A DNA stretch of 64,000 bases, taken from assembly GCF_003702045.1 (NCBI RefSeq), contig NZ_RBTP01000069.1:159751-223750 (forward strand), read 5' to 3'. Within the stretch, counting starts at the first letter, position 1. Each line of letters begins with the position of its first letter. A program made the position numbers and the translations under genes. Below, one piece after another: positions 16,430 through 24,388 of the stretch. Source of the DNA: Pseudomonas viridiflava (GTDB lineage: Bacteria; Pseudomonadota; Gammaproteobacteria; Pseudomonadales; Pseudomonadaceae). The notes under the pieces are model-generated. The model did no database searches, was not told the origin of the DNA, and worked only from the letters and a program-made list of their open reading frames with translations.

Positions 16430-16693
16430 ATGGCCCGCGTGACCGTTGAAGACTGCCTAGAACACGTCGATAACCGCTTCGAGCTGGTCATGCTCGCTAC
16501 CAAGCGTTCGCGTCAACTCGCCACCGGCGGCAAAGAGCCGAAGCTGGCGTGGGAAAACGACAAGCCTACCGTTGTGGCCCTGCGTGAAATCGCTGCTGGC
16601 CTGATGGACTACGCCGTTATCGCAGAAGCCGAAATCGTTGAAGATGAACCATTGTTCGCAGCGTTCGAGGACGAGTCCAACGAGGCCGTCTAA
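16430..16693 (+). CDS. rpoZ: RNA polymerase omega subunit
   Basis: An 87-residue protein starting MARVTVEDCLEHVDNRFELVMLA, with the conserved KRSRQLATGGKEP segment. Omega helps assemble RNA polymerase and forms one of the ppGpp-binding sites in gammaproteobacteria. The ATG at 16430 is used because MARVTVEDC is the universal start. spoT begins 60 bases later, so ppGpp synthesis and the ppGpp-sensing subunit are encoded side by side. Confidence 0.97.
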   Translation: MARVTVEDCLEHVDNRFELVMLATKRSRQLATGGKEPKLAWENDKPTVVALREIAAGLMDYAVIAEAEIVEDEPLFAAFEDESNEAV

Positions 16694-16753
16694 GCCTATG
16701 CCGGGTCGACGTAGTACGGCGCAGGGTAAAAGCCATCGGCAGGGGGTAGCGCC

Positions 16754-18859
16754 TTGCCGAGCATAGACGCCCTCGCCGATAGACTGTCGGCCTACCTCGG
16801 CAAGGAACAGGTCAACCTGGTCCGCCGAGCGTATTTCTACGCCGAACAAGCCCACGACGGCCAACGCCGTCGCAGTGGTGAGGCGTATGTCACGCATCCT
16901 CTTGCCGTGGCAAACATTCTTGCCGACATGCATATGGACCATCAGAGCCTTATGGCTGCGATGCTGCATGACGTGATCGAAGACACCGGCATCGCCAAGG
17001 AAGCGCTCAGTGCGCAGTTTGGCGAAACCGTGGCCGAACTGGTCGACGGGGTCAGCAAACTGACCCAGATGAATTTCGAGACCAAGGCCGAGGCACAGGC
17101 TGAAAACTTCCAGAAAATGGCGATGGCGATGGCCCGCGACATTCGCGTCATTCTGGTCAAGCTCGCCGACCGCCTGCACAACATGCGCACACTGGAAGTC
17201 CTGTCCGGTGAAAAGCGCCGCCGCATCGCCAAGGAAACCCTCGAGATCTACGCGCCCATTGCCAACCGCTTGGGCATGCACAGCGTTCGCATCGAATTCG
17301 AGGACCTGGGCTTCAAGGCCATGTACCCGATGCGCTCCTCGCGAATCAACCAGGCCGTCAAGCGCGCCCGTGGCAATCGCAAGGAACTGGTCAACAAGAT
17401 CGAAGAGTCCCTGAGCCACTGCCTTGCCGTTGACGGCATCGAAGGCGACGTCAGCGGGCGGCAGAAGCACCTGTACGGTATCTACAAAAAGATGCGCGGC
17501 AAGCGTCGAGCCTTCAACGAGATCATGGACGTTTACGCGTTCCGTATCATCGTCGACAAGGTCGACACCTGCTATCGCGTACTGGGTGCTGTGCATAATT
17601 TGTACAAACCGCTGCCGGGCCGCTTCAAGGATTACATCGCGATCCCCAAGGCCAACGGCTACCAGTCGCTGCACACCACCCTGTTCGGCATGCACGGCGT
17701 GCCCATCGAAATCCAGATCCGTACCCGCGAGATGGAAGAAATGGCGAACAATGGTATTGCGGCGCACTGGCTCTACAAATCCAGTGACGACGAGCAGCCC
17801 AAGGGCACCCACGCCCGCGCCCGCCAGTGGGTCAAGGGCGTGCTGGAAATGCAGCAGCGTGCTGGCAACTCGCTGGAATTCATCGAGAGCGTCAAGATCG
17901 ACCTGTTCCCGGACGAGGTCTATGTCTTCACGCCCAAAGGCCGGATCATGGAGCTGCCCAAAGGCTCCACCGCCGTGGATTTCGCTTACGCGGTTCACAC
18001 CGACGTTGGCAACAGTTGCATCGCCTGCCGGATCAATCGCCGACTGGCCCCGTTGTCGGAACCGCTGCAAAGCGGCTCAACGGTCGAGATCGTCAGCGCA
18101 CCCGGCGCACGCCCCAATCCGGCGTGGCTGAACTTCGTTGTCACCGGCAAGGCGCGCACGCACATTCGCCACGCCCTCAAGCTGCAACGCCGCTCCGAAT
18201 CCATCAGCCTGGGCGAACGCCTGCTGAACAAGGTCCTCAACGGCTTCGAGAGCAGCCTGGACAAAATTCCTGCCGAGCGCGTGCAACTGGCCTTGAACGA
18301 ATACCGTGTCGAGGTGCTGGAAGACTTGCTCGAAGACATCGGTCTGGGCAATCGCATGGCCTATGTCGTCGCCCGCCGCCTGCTGGGCGAAGGCGATCAG
18401 TTGCCGAGCCCCGAGGGTCCGCTGGCCATTCGCGGAACCGAAGGCCTGGTGCTCAGTTACGCCAAGTGCTGCACGCCGATACCCGGCGACCCCATCGTGG
18501 GTCACCTGTCGGCGGGTAAAGGCATGGTCGTACACCTGGACAACTGCCGCAACATCAGCGAAATCCGTCACAACCCGGAAAAATGCATCCAGCTGTCGTG
18601 GGCCAAGGATGTGACCGGCGAATTCAATGTCGAGTTGCGCGTGGAACTGGAACACCAGCGTGGCCTGATCGCTCTGCTGGCCAGCAGCGTCAATGCTGCC
18701 GACGGCAACATCGAAAAAATCAGCATGGACGAGCGCGATGGTCGTATCAGCGTCGTCCAGCTCGTGGTCAGCGTGCATGACCGAGTGCATCTGGCCCGAG
18801 TCATCAAGAAACTACGCGCACTGACCGGGGTCACACGCATCACCCGTATGCGCTCGTAA
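16754..18859 (+). CDS. spoT: Bifunctional (p)ppGpp synthetase/hydrolase SpoT
   Basis: A 701-residue stringent-response enzyme. Domains in order: HD hydrolase (AMLHDVIEDTG, near residues 70-85), synthetase (about residues 230-340, GYQSLHTTLFG), TGS (DEVYVFTPKGRIMELPKG, about residue 390), and a C-terminal ACT domain (about 625-701). Hydrolase residues are intact, so degradation of ppGpp should work. The start is TTG at 16754 (MPSIDALADRLSAYLG), preceded by an AGGGGG Shine-Dalgarno; no ATG gives the right N-terminus. It sits in the rpoZ-spoT-ridA run. Confidence 0.96.
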   Translation: MPSIDALADRLSAYLGKEQVNLVRRAYFYAEQAHDGQRRRSGEAYVTHPLAVANILADMHMDHQSLMAAMLHDVIEDTGIAKEALSAQFGETVAELVDGVSKLTQMNFETKAEAQAENFQKMAMAMARDIRVILVKLADRLHNMRTLEVLSGEKRRRIAKETLEIYAPIANRLGMHSVRIEFEDLGFKAMYPMRSSRINQAVKRARGNRKELVNKIEESLSHCLAVDGIEGDVSGRQKHLYGIYKKMRGKRRAFNEIMDVYAFRIIVDKVDTCYRVLGAVHNLYKPLPGRFKDYIAIPKANGYQSLHTTLFGMHGVPIEIQIRTREMEEMANNGIAAHWLYKSSDDEQPKGTHARARQWVKGVLEMQQRAGNSLEFIESVKIDLFPDEVYVFTPKGRIMELPKGSTAVDFAYAVHTDVGNSCIACRINRRLAPLSEPLQSGSTVEIVSAPGARPNPAWLNFVVTGKARTHIRHALKLQRRSESISLGERLLNKVLNGFESSLDKIPAERVQLALNEYRVEVLEDLLEDIGLGNRMAYVVARRLLGEGDQLPSPEGPLAIRGTEGLVLSYAKCCTPIPGDPIVGHLSAGKGMVVHLDNCRNISEIRHNPEKCIQLSWAKDVTGEFNVELRVELEHQRGLIALLASSVNAADGNIEKISMDERDGRISVVQLVVSVHDRVHLARVIKKLRALTGVTRITRMRS

Positions 18860-18884
18860 GCCATCCCATTCTCAGGAGTTTTTC

Positions 18885-19265
18885 ATGACCAAGACTGTCA
18901 TCACCAGCGACAAAGCCCCGGCGGCCATCGGCCCGTACTCGCAGGCAATCAAAGCTGGCAATACCGTCTACATGTCCGGCCAGATCCCTCTGGATCCGAA
19001 AACGATGGAACTGGTGGACGGCATCGAAGCCCAGATCATCCAGGTCTTCGAAAATCTGAAGTCTGTCGCCGAAGCAGCTGGTGGCTCGTTCAAGGACATC
19101 GTCAAACTGAACATCTTTCTGACCGATCTGGGCCACTTCGCCAAGGTCAACGAGATCATGGGTACCTATTTCGCGCAGCCTTACCCGGCGCGTGCAGCTA
19201 TTGGCGTTGCCGCCCTGCCGCGTGGCGCGCAGGTCGAGATGGACGCGATTCTCGTCATCGAATAA
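18885..19265 (+). CDS. ridA: RidA family 2-iminobutanoate/2-iminopropanoate deaminase
   Basis: A 126-residue YjgF/YER057c/UK114 protein, start MTKTVITSDKAPAAIGPYSQ. RidA hydrolyses reactive enamines and imines from PLP enzymes such as threonine dehydratase, protecting other PLP enzymes. The active-site arginine lies in YPARAAIGVAALPRGAQVEMD. It lies 25 bases after spoT, likely the same transcript. Confidence 0.95.
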   Translation: MTKTVITSDKAPAAIGPYSQAIKAGNTVYMSGQIPLDPKTMELVDGIEAQIIQVFENLKSVAEAAGGSFKDIVKLNIFLTDLGHFAKVNEIMGTYFAQPYPARAAIGVAALPRGAQVEMDAILVIE

Positions 19266-19319
19266 TCCCCCAGCGGAGCGTGCGCTGCGCTCCGCTCTCC
19301 CTGAAGGAAGGAATCTGTT

Positions 19320-20057
19320 ATGCGTTCCGCGCTCGCCATTTCGCTGCTGGCCGTTGTACTCGGTGGCTGCTCCAGCATCGCTGACCGCAACCCGGACGGC
19401 ACCTGGATCAACCAGACCGCCATTGATGCTGCGGTCAAACAAGGCAACCTGCGCCAGGCGCTGCTCGCCAACGGCCCGAATCTGGAGTGGCAGATCAACT
19501 CCAAGACCAATCAGGCCGTTTACTCCAATGGTTTTGAGCTGGGTGAAGGCAAGATCGTCAGCGCCGCTGAAGGCAAGCTGCACATCGACTTCTACGGTAA
19601 CTTCTTCGAAGACCTGAGCGTCAAGGGTGACGAACTGGTGCAGGCAGCTAGCGAGTCCGGCCCTGAGCAGCACTTCGAAAAACCAAAGAACACCGTACCT
19701 GAGGGCGCACAGCCCGGCAGCAGCTTTGAAAAGGCGTTGTATGCCGCTTATATGGGCGGCAAATGGACCATCGTTGAAGGCGACGGCCAGGGCAGCACCG
19801 TGCAGTTCATGCCAGACGGCAGCGTTGAAGGCCTTCCGGAGAACGATCGCTTCGCACTCTGCCTGGCTGGCGATTGCGCCGCCATGAGCGGTGAGTACGA
19901 CAGCATGTGGCTGGAGAAGGCCGAGAAAGGCAACCCGTGGATCTTCGCCCGCAAAGGCAAGCAGCTGGAAATTTTCCAGGCCGTGAACAACGCAGGCGTC
20001 GACCAGATGCCAGAACTGCGTCCGGGTACTCGCCGCTGGTTGCTTGAACAGCAATAA
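19320..20057 (+). CDS. Putative outer-membrane or envelope lipoprotein, unknown function
   Basis: A 245-residue protein with a type II signal peptide; lipobox LGGC with Cys17, next residues Ser-Ser, which do not give an inner-membrane retention signal. I recognise no enzyme motif. The body is mildly acidic, with two Cys in LCLAGDC (near residues 180-186) that could form a disulfide, and a C-terminal RPGTRRWLLEQQ. The same position after ridA is occupied by a conserved hypothetical protein in P. aeruginosa, so it is a conserved Pseudomonas lipoprotein. It ends at a strong terminator. Confidence 0.8.
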   Translation: MRSALAISLLAVVLGGCSSIADRNPDGTWINQTAIDAAVKQGNLRQALLANGPNLEWQINSKTNQAVYSNGFELGEGKIVSAAEGKLHIDFYGNFFEDLSVKGDELVQAASESGPEQHFEKPKNTVPEGAQPGSSFEKALYAAYMGGKWTIVEGDGQGSTVQFMPDGSVEGLPENDRFALCLAGDCAAMSGEYDSMWLEKAEKGNPWIFARKGKQLEIFQAVNNAGVDQMPELRPGTRRWLLEQQ

Positions 20058-20078
20058 GCAAAACGTTTGCCCGCCCAC

Positions 20079-20107
20079 GAAAAAGCGCCTCATTGAGGCG
20101 CTTTTTT
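20079..20107. terminator. Bidirectional terminator
   Basis: AAAAAGCGCCTC, loop ATT, GAGGCGCTTTTTT. It lies between the converging lipoprotein and SDR genes and suits both. Confidence 0.93.
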
Positions 20108-20120
20108 CATGGCGTATTAT

Positions 20121-20978
20121 TCAATCGCCCTGCCCCAACAACGCTGCGTACCCTACCCGATAATTCGGGTACATCGGCACCCAACCCAAGGCCCGTGCGC
20201 GCGCATTGCTGCAGCGTTTGCTGCCCACCCGCTGCACGCTGACATCGTCAGACCATTCGGTAACGCCCAGGTATTCACGTATCCATGAGACTACGTCGGC
20301 CAACGCAGCCGGATCGTCGTCCACGCCCAGATAGCAGTTCTCCAGCGCAACGCCCCGATCATCGGCCTCAAGCAGATGCGCCAGCAGACCCGCTGCGTCG
20401 TCGGCGTGAATGCGATTGGCGTAAACCGGCGGGTCGATCCTGACGCTGTGGCCTTGCCGAACGCGGTTAGACAGATCTGCGCGGCCAGGCCCATAGATAC
20501 CGGTCAATCTCACGGCCGAGGCAGTAAGGCCGCTGTTCAGAGCGAGTTGCTCAGCCTCAAGCATGACCGTGCCGGTAAAGCCGACAGGCTCAGTGACGGA
20601 CATTTCATCGACCCATTCGCCCTCCTGCTGACCGTAAACGCCGCTGCTGGACACGAAAAACAGACGCTTGGGCCGCTGACCCTGCTCTTTGAGCCAGCCA
20701 AGCACATGGCGCAACCCGTTGACATAAGCGTCTCGATAACCGGCTTCGTCGCGTTGCGAGGGCGTTGCGCAATACACCACATAGTCGATCTGGCCAGTTG
20801 GCCAGTCAGCGGGTTTCGCGGCCGCAAACAGATTGCCCTGTACCGGCAAGACACCCTTTGGCAGCTCGGAAACCGTGCGCCGCAGCCCATGAACGGACCA
20901 GTCATGAGCCAGCAGGCGAGTGGCGAGTCGGGAGCCGATATCGCCACAACCAGCGATCAAAACGGATGGGGCTGACAT
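20121..20978 (-). CDS. NAD(P)-dependent SDR-type epimerase/dehydratase (YeeZ-like)
   Basis: A 285-residue protein with an N-terminal Rossmann nucleotide motif GCGDIGSRLA (near residue 10) and the extended-SDR active-site pattern SSSGVYG (near residue 111). The Tyr of SGVYGQQEG would be the catalytic tyrosine; the usual YxxxK lysine is not seen at the expected place, so activity may be atypical. Family members resemble sugar-nucleotide epimerases, but the substrate is unknown. It is divergent from exbB across 209 bases. Confidence 0.85.
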   Translation of the reverse strand: MSAPSVLIAGCGDIGSRLATRLLAHDWSVHGLRRTVSELPKGVLPVQGNLFAAAKPADWPTGQIDYVVYCATPSQRDEAGYRDAYVNGLRHVLGWLKEQGQRPKRLFFVSSSGVYGQQEGEWVDEMSVTEPVGFTGTVMLEAEQLALNSGLTASAVRLTGIYGPGRADLSNRVRQGHSVRIDPPVYANRIHADDAAGLLAHLLEADDRGVALENCYLGVDDDPAALADVVSWIREYLGVTEWSDDVSVQRVGSKRCSNARARALGWVPMYPNYRVGYAALLGQGD

Positions 20979-21075
20979 TGCATATCTCCACGTGACGGTG
21001 ATCGGACACCGTTTAAGTCATCAAAAAACGACGAGCATTCGAACCAACATGTAAAAAAGATACAGTATTACTTTT

Positions 21076-21094
21076 GTTAACAAGAACGATTTGC
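21076..21094. promoter_or_regulatory. Candidate Fur box upstream of exbB
   Basis: GTTAACAAGAACGATTTGC agrees with 11 of 19 positions of the palindromic Fur consensus. It lies about 95 bases before exbBD-tonB, a set that is iron-regulated in many Pseudomonas. It was judged by eye, so confidence is moderate. Confidence 0.45.
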
Positions 21095-21187
21095 AATAAT
21101 GGCGACCCATTTGTTCCCTAAGAACGTCGAACGCAACGCACGGCGACCGGAACAACTTACCTTCTTCTTCTCCCAGGTCAGGCCAGC

Positions 21188-22183
21188 ATGACACGTATTC
21201 AATCAATCGCTTCGCCAACCAAGCTATTCAGCCTGCCTCGCGCATGGCGCGGTATTGCGGCTCTCATCCTGAGCCTGATGTTCGCGCCCGTCGTGCTGGC
21301 CGATCAATCGGCCCCTGCGACGCCGCCTGACGCGCAGTCGATGACTACGCTCACTGACCAGCAGTTCCAGGAAAAAATTTCCCAGCTTCCACCGGAGATT
21401 CGTACCGAATTAGAGAACCTGCGCGCTCAATCCTCAGGTTCGGAGCAAGCGGCTACCGAAGCCAACAGCTTGGGCATGTCCCATGACCTGTCACCGTGGG
21501 GCATGTACCAAAACGCGGACGTGGTCGTAAAAGCCGTCATGATCGGTCTGGCCATTGCCTCGATCATCACCTGGACCATCTGGATCGCCAAGGGTTTCGA
21601 ACTGCTGGGTGCCAAGCGCCGCCTGCGCACCGAGATCGCCAACCTGAAGAAAGCACGCACGCTTTCCGAGGCAGGCGAAACCGCCGCCAAAGAAGGCACG
21701 CTGGCAAACCTGCTGGTCCACGACGCAATGGAAGAAATGCGCCTGTCGACCAACAGCCGCGAACGCGAAGGCATCAAGGAGCGTGTCAGCTTCCGCCTGG
21801 AGCGTCTGGTCGCTGCGTGTGGCCGCAACATGAGCGCAGGCACCGGAGTCCTCGCCACCATTGGCTCTACCGCGCCATTCGTGGGCCTGTTCGGTACGGT
21901 GTGGGGCATCATGAACAGCTTCATCGGCATCGCCAAGACCCAGACCACCAACCTCGCCGTCGTTGCACCGGGTATCGCCGAAGCTCTGCTGGCTACCGCA
22001 CTGGGTCTGGTTGCCGCGATTCCTGCCGTGGTCATCTACAACGTCTTCGCACGCTCCATCGCCGGTTACAAAGCGCAGGTCGCCGATGCATCGGCTCAGG
22101 TGCTGTTGCTGGTCAGCCGTGATCTGGATCACCAGCCGGCTGCCGACCGCAGTCAATCGCCACACATGGTCAAGGTGGGCTGA
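21188..22183 (+). CDS. exbB: TonB-system proton channel subunit ExbB
   Basis: A 331-residue MotA/TolQ/ExbB family inner-membrane protein. A cleavable-looking signal peptide is followed by a periplasmic extension (about residues 38-105), then TM1 near 115-135, a cytoplasmic loop, and TM2/TM3 near 215-275 with the conserved ATIGSTAPFVGLFGTVWGIM. ExbB forms the pentameric channel that uses proton flow to energise TonB. The long N-terminus is typical of Pseudomonas ExbB. It is first in the exbB-exbD-tonB operon. Confidence 0.95.
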   Translation: MTRIQSIASPTKLFSLPRAWRGIAALILSLMFAPVVLADQSAPATPPDAQSMTTLTDQQFQEKISQLPPEIRTELENLRAQSSGSEQAATEANSLGMSHDLSPWGMYQNADVVVKAVMIGLAIASIITWTIWIAKGFELLGAKRRLRTEIANLKKARTLSEAGETAAKEGTLANLLVHDAMEEMRLSTNSREREGIKERVSFRLERLVAACGRNMSAGTGVLATIGSTAPFVGLFGTVWGIMNSFIGIAKTQTTNLAVVAPGIAEALLATALGLVAAIPAVVIYNVFARSIAGYKAQVADASAQVLLLVSRDLDHQPAADRSQSPHMVKVG

Positions 22184-22186
22184 ACC

Positions 22187-22612
22187 TTGGGCATGCATCT
22201 GAAAGAAGGCGACGACGATCTCGCCGAAAACCACGAAATCAACGTCACGCCGTTCATCGACGTCATGCTGGTGCTGCTAATCATTTTTATGGTCGCAGCG
22301 CCACTGGCCACGGTGGACATCAAGGTTGATCTGCCTGCGTCCACCGCGACGCCGCAACCCCGGCCCGAAAAGCCGATCTTCCTCAGCGTCAAGACCGACA
22401 AGAGCCTGTACCTGGGTGAAGAGAAGGTCTCCCGCGAACAGATCGGCCAGGTGCTGGACGCGCGCACCAAGGGCAAGAAAGACACCACGATCTTCTTCCA
22501 GGCCGATAAGGGCGTGGATTACGGCGATCTGATGGACGTCATGAACTCGCTTCGGGGTGCGGGTTACCTGAAAGTCGGTCTGGTAGGCCTTGAGACGGTT
22601 GGTAAGAAATGA
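22187..22612 (+). CDS. exbD: TonB-system protein ExbD
   Basis: A 141-residue protein with a short cytoplasmic N-terminus, one TM helix (near residues 22-42) bearing the key proton-carrying Asp in TPFIDVMLVLLIIFMV, and a periplasmic domain. The TTG at 22187 (MGMHLKEGDDDLAENHE) is preferred because related ExbD proteins begin MGLHL; the ATG at 22193 would lose two residues. It starts 3 bases after exbB and overlaps tonB by 4 bases (ATGA), which points to translational coupling. Confidence 0.95.
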   Translation: MGMHLKEGDDDLAENHEINVTPFIDVMLVLLIIFMVAAPLATVDIKVDLPASTATPQPRPEKPIFLSVKTDKSLYLGEEKVSREQIGQVLDARTKGKKDTTIFFQADKGVDYGDLMDVMNSLRGAGYLKVGLVGLETVGKK

Positions 22613-23361
22613 TCACTACGCGCCAAAAACTGACGCGCTATAGCGGTAGTCTGTTGTTGGTGCTGGCCGTGCACGCTGTCGCGATCATCATCGCCCTTCG
22701 CTGGCCAGACACTCAGGCCATCGAACTGCCTCCGGCCGCCATGATGGTTGAACTCGCGCCGTTGCCGGAGCCCGCGCCGCCACCGCCGCCTCAGGTCGTT
22801 CAGCCGCCTCAACCGCCCGCACCGGAAGAGCAGGTGCAGGTGCCAGAGGTTGTGGAAGCGCCGAAGCCGGAGATCGTGGTCCCGAAAAAGGTCGAGAAGC
22901 CCAAGCCCAAACCGCAGCCGCCAAAGCCGCAGAAGAAGCCTGAGCCACCCAAGCCCGTGGAAAAACCGGCGGAAGAAAAGCCGGTGGATACACCTCCCAC
23001 GACGGCCAAACCCGAGAAATCGGCTGCACCGACGCCGCCTGCACCGCCCTCACCGCCCAGTAACGCGTTGCCGAGCTGGCAGGGTGAGTTGTTGCGCCAC
23101 TTGAGCCGATACAAGAAATACCCTGAAGACGCTCGTCGTCGCGGCATGCAAGGGGTGGCCCGTCTGCGCTTCGTGGTGGATGCACAGGGCAATGTCTCGT
23201 CCTACGAGATTGCCAGCAGTTCAGGCAGTCCGGCGCTGGACAGAGCCACGATGGAAATGATCCGTCGCGCTCAGCCGTTGCCCAAGCCGCCGGCGGAAAT
23301 CCTGAACAACGGCACTATTGAAATCCTCGCACCGTTCGTTTATTCGCTGGATAAACGCTGA
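22609..23361 (+). CDS. tonB: Energy transducer TonB
   Basis: A 250-residue protein with an N-terminal TM anchor (near residues 12-30), a long Pro/Lys/Glu-rich span across the periplasm (about residues 45-145, many PKP and EKP repeats), and a C-terminal domain with the family YPEDARRRGMQGVARLRFVV and a C-terminal hydrophobic FVYSLD. It passes energy from ExbBD to outer-membrane siderophore and vitamin receptors. Its start overlaps the exbD stop. Confidence 0.95.
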   Translation: MITTRQKLTRYSGSLLLVLAVHAVAIIIALRWPDTQAIELPPAAMMVELAPLPEPAPPPPPQVVQPPQPPAPEEQVQVPEVVEAPKPEIVVPKKVEKPKPKPQPPKPQKKPEPPKPVEKPAEEKPVDTPPTTAKPEKSAAPTPPAPPSPPSNALPSWQGELLRHLSRYKKYPEDARRRGMQGVARLRFVVDAQGNVSSYEIASSSGSPALDRATMEMIRRAQPLPKPPAEILNNGTIEILAPFVYSLDKR

Positions 23362-23453
23362 ATCGCACTTTTGTTACTCAAGAGTGCTTCTGATAACGTG
23401 CGTCTATCGATTGCACCCGCTATGCTGGGGCCGCAACTTCATGGACGCACGTT

Positions 23454-24377
23454 ATGACTCTTACAGAATTGCGCTACATCGTTACGCTCGCCCAAGAGCA
23501 GCACTTCGGCCACGCTGCCGAGCGCTGCCATGTCAGCCAGCCTACGCTGTCGGTGGGTGTCAAAAAGCTTGAAGACGAACTGGGTGTGCTGATTTTCGAG
23601 CGCAGCAAGAGCGCCGTGCGCCTCACCCCGGTCGGCGAAGGCATCGTCGCCCAGGCGCAGAAGGTGCTTGAGCAGGCTCAAGGTATTCGCGAACTGGCTC
23701 AGGCCGGCAAGAATCAACTGACAGCGCCGCTGAAAGTTGGCGCCATCTACACCGTCGGCCCGTACCTGTTTCCTCACCTGATTCCGCAACTGCATCGGGT
23801 CGCCCCGCAGATGCCGTTGTACATCGAGGAAAACTTCACCCACGTACTGCGCGACAAGCTGCGCAACGGAGAGCTGGACGCCGTCATCATCGCGCTGCCG
23901 TTCAACGAAGCCGACGTACTGACTCTGCCTCTGTACGACGAACCGTTCTCTGTGCTGATGCCTGCCGGCCACCCGTGGACGCAGAAAAAGACCATCGATG
24001 CCTCGGCCCTCAACGACAAGAGCCTGCTGTTGCTGGGCGAAGGTCATTGTTTCCGTGATCAGGTGCTGGAAGCCTGCCCTACACTGACCAAAGGCAGCGA
24101 GGGTGCCAAACACACCACCGTGGAATCCAGCTCGCTGGAAACCATTCGCCATATGGTCGCGTCTGGCTTGGGCATTTCGATTCTGCCGTTGTCGGCGGTC
24201 GACAGTCACCACTATGCACCCGGCGTGATCGAAGTACGCCCACTGACACCGCCTGTGCCGTTCCGAACGGTCGCTATCGCATGGCGCGCGAGCTTCCCAA
24301 GGCCCAAGGCAATCGAGATTCTCGCTGACTCCGTGCGCCTGTGTTCAGTGGCTCGTCCGAAAACAGAAGCGAGCTAG
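23454..24377 (+). CDS. oxyR: Hydrogen-peroxide sensor and LysR-type regulator OxyR
   Basis: A 307-residue LysR-family activator. The N-terminal winged helix-turn-helix (EQHFGHAAERCHVSQPTLSV) is followed by the sensing domain. The redox pair is exactly placed: Cys199 in GEGHCFRD and Cys208 in LEACPTL, which form a disulfide with H2O2 in the family. It controls catalases, Ahp and Dps in Pseudomonas. recG begins 11 bases after its stop, so the two are probably co-transcribed, as in P. aeruginosa. Confidence 0.97.
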   Translation: MTLTELRYIVTLAQEQHFGHAAERCHVSQPTLSVGVKKLEDELGVLIFERSKSAVRLTPVGEGIVAQAQKVLEQAQGIRELAQAGKNQLTAPLKVGAIYTVGPYLFPHLIPQLHRVAPQMPLYIEENFTHVLRDKLRNGELDAVIIALPFNEADVLTLPLYDEPFSVLMPAGHPWTQKKTIDASALNDKSLLLLGEGHCFRDQVLEACPTLTKGSEGAKHTTVESSSLETIRHMVASGLGISILPLSAVDSHHYAPGVIEVRPLTPPVPFRTVAIAWRASFPRPKAIEILADSVRLCSVARPKTEAS

Positions 24378-24388
24378 GCGGGGAAAAG

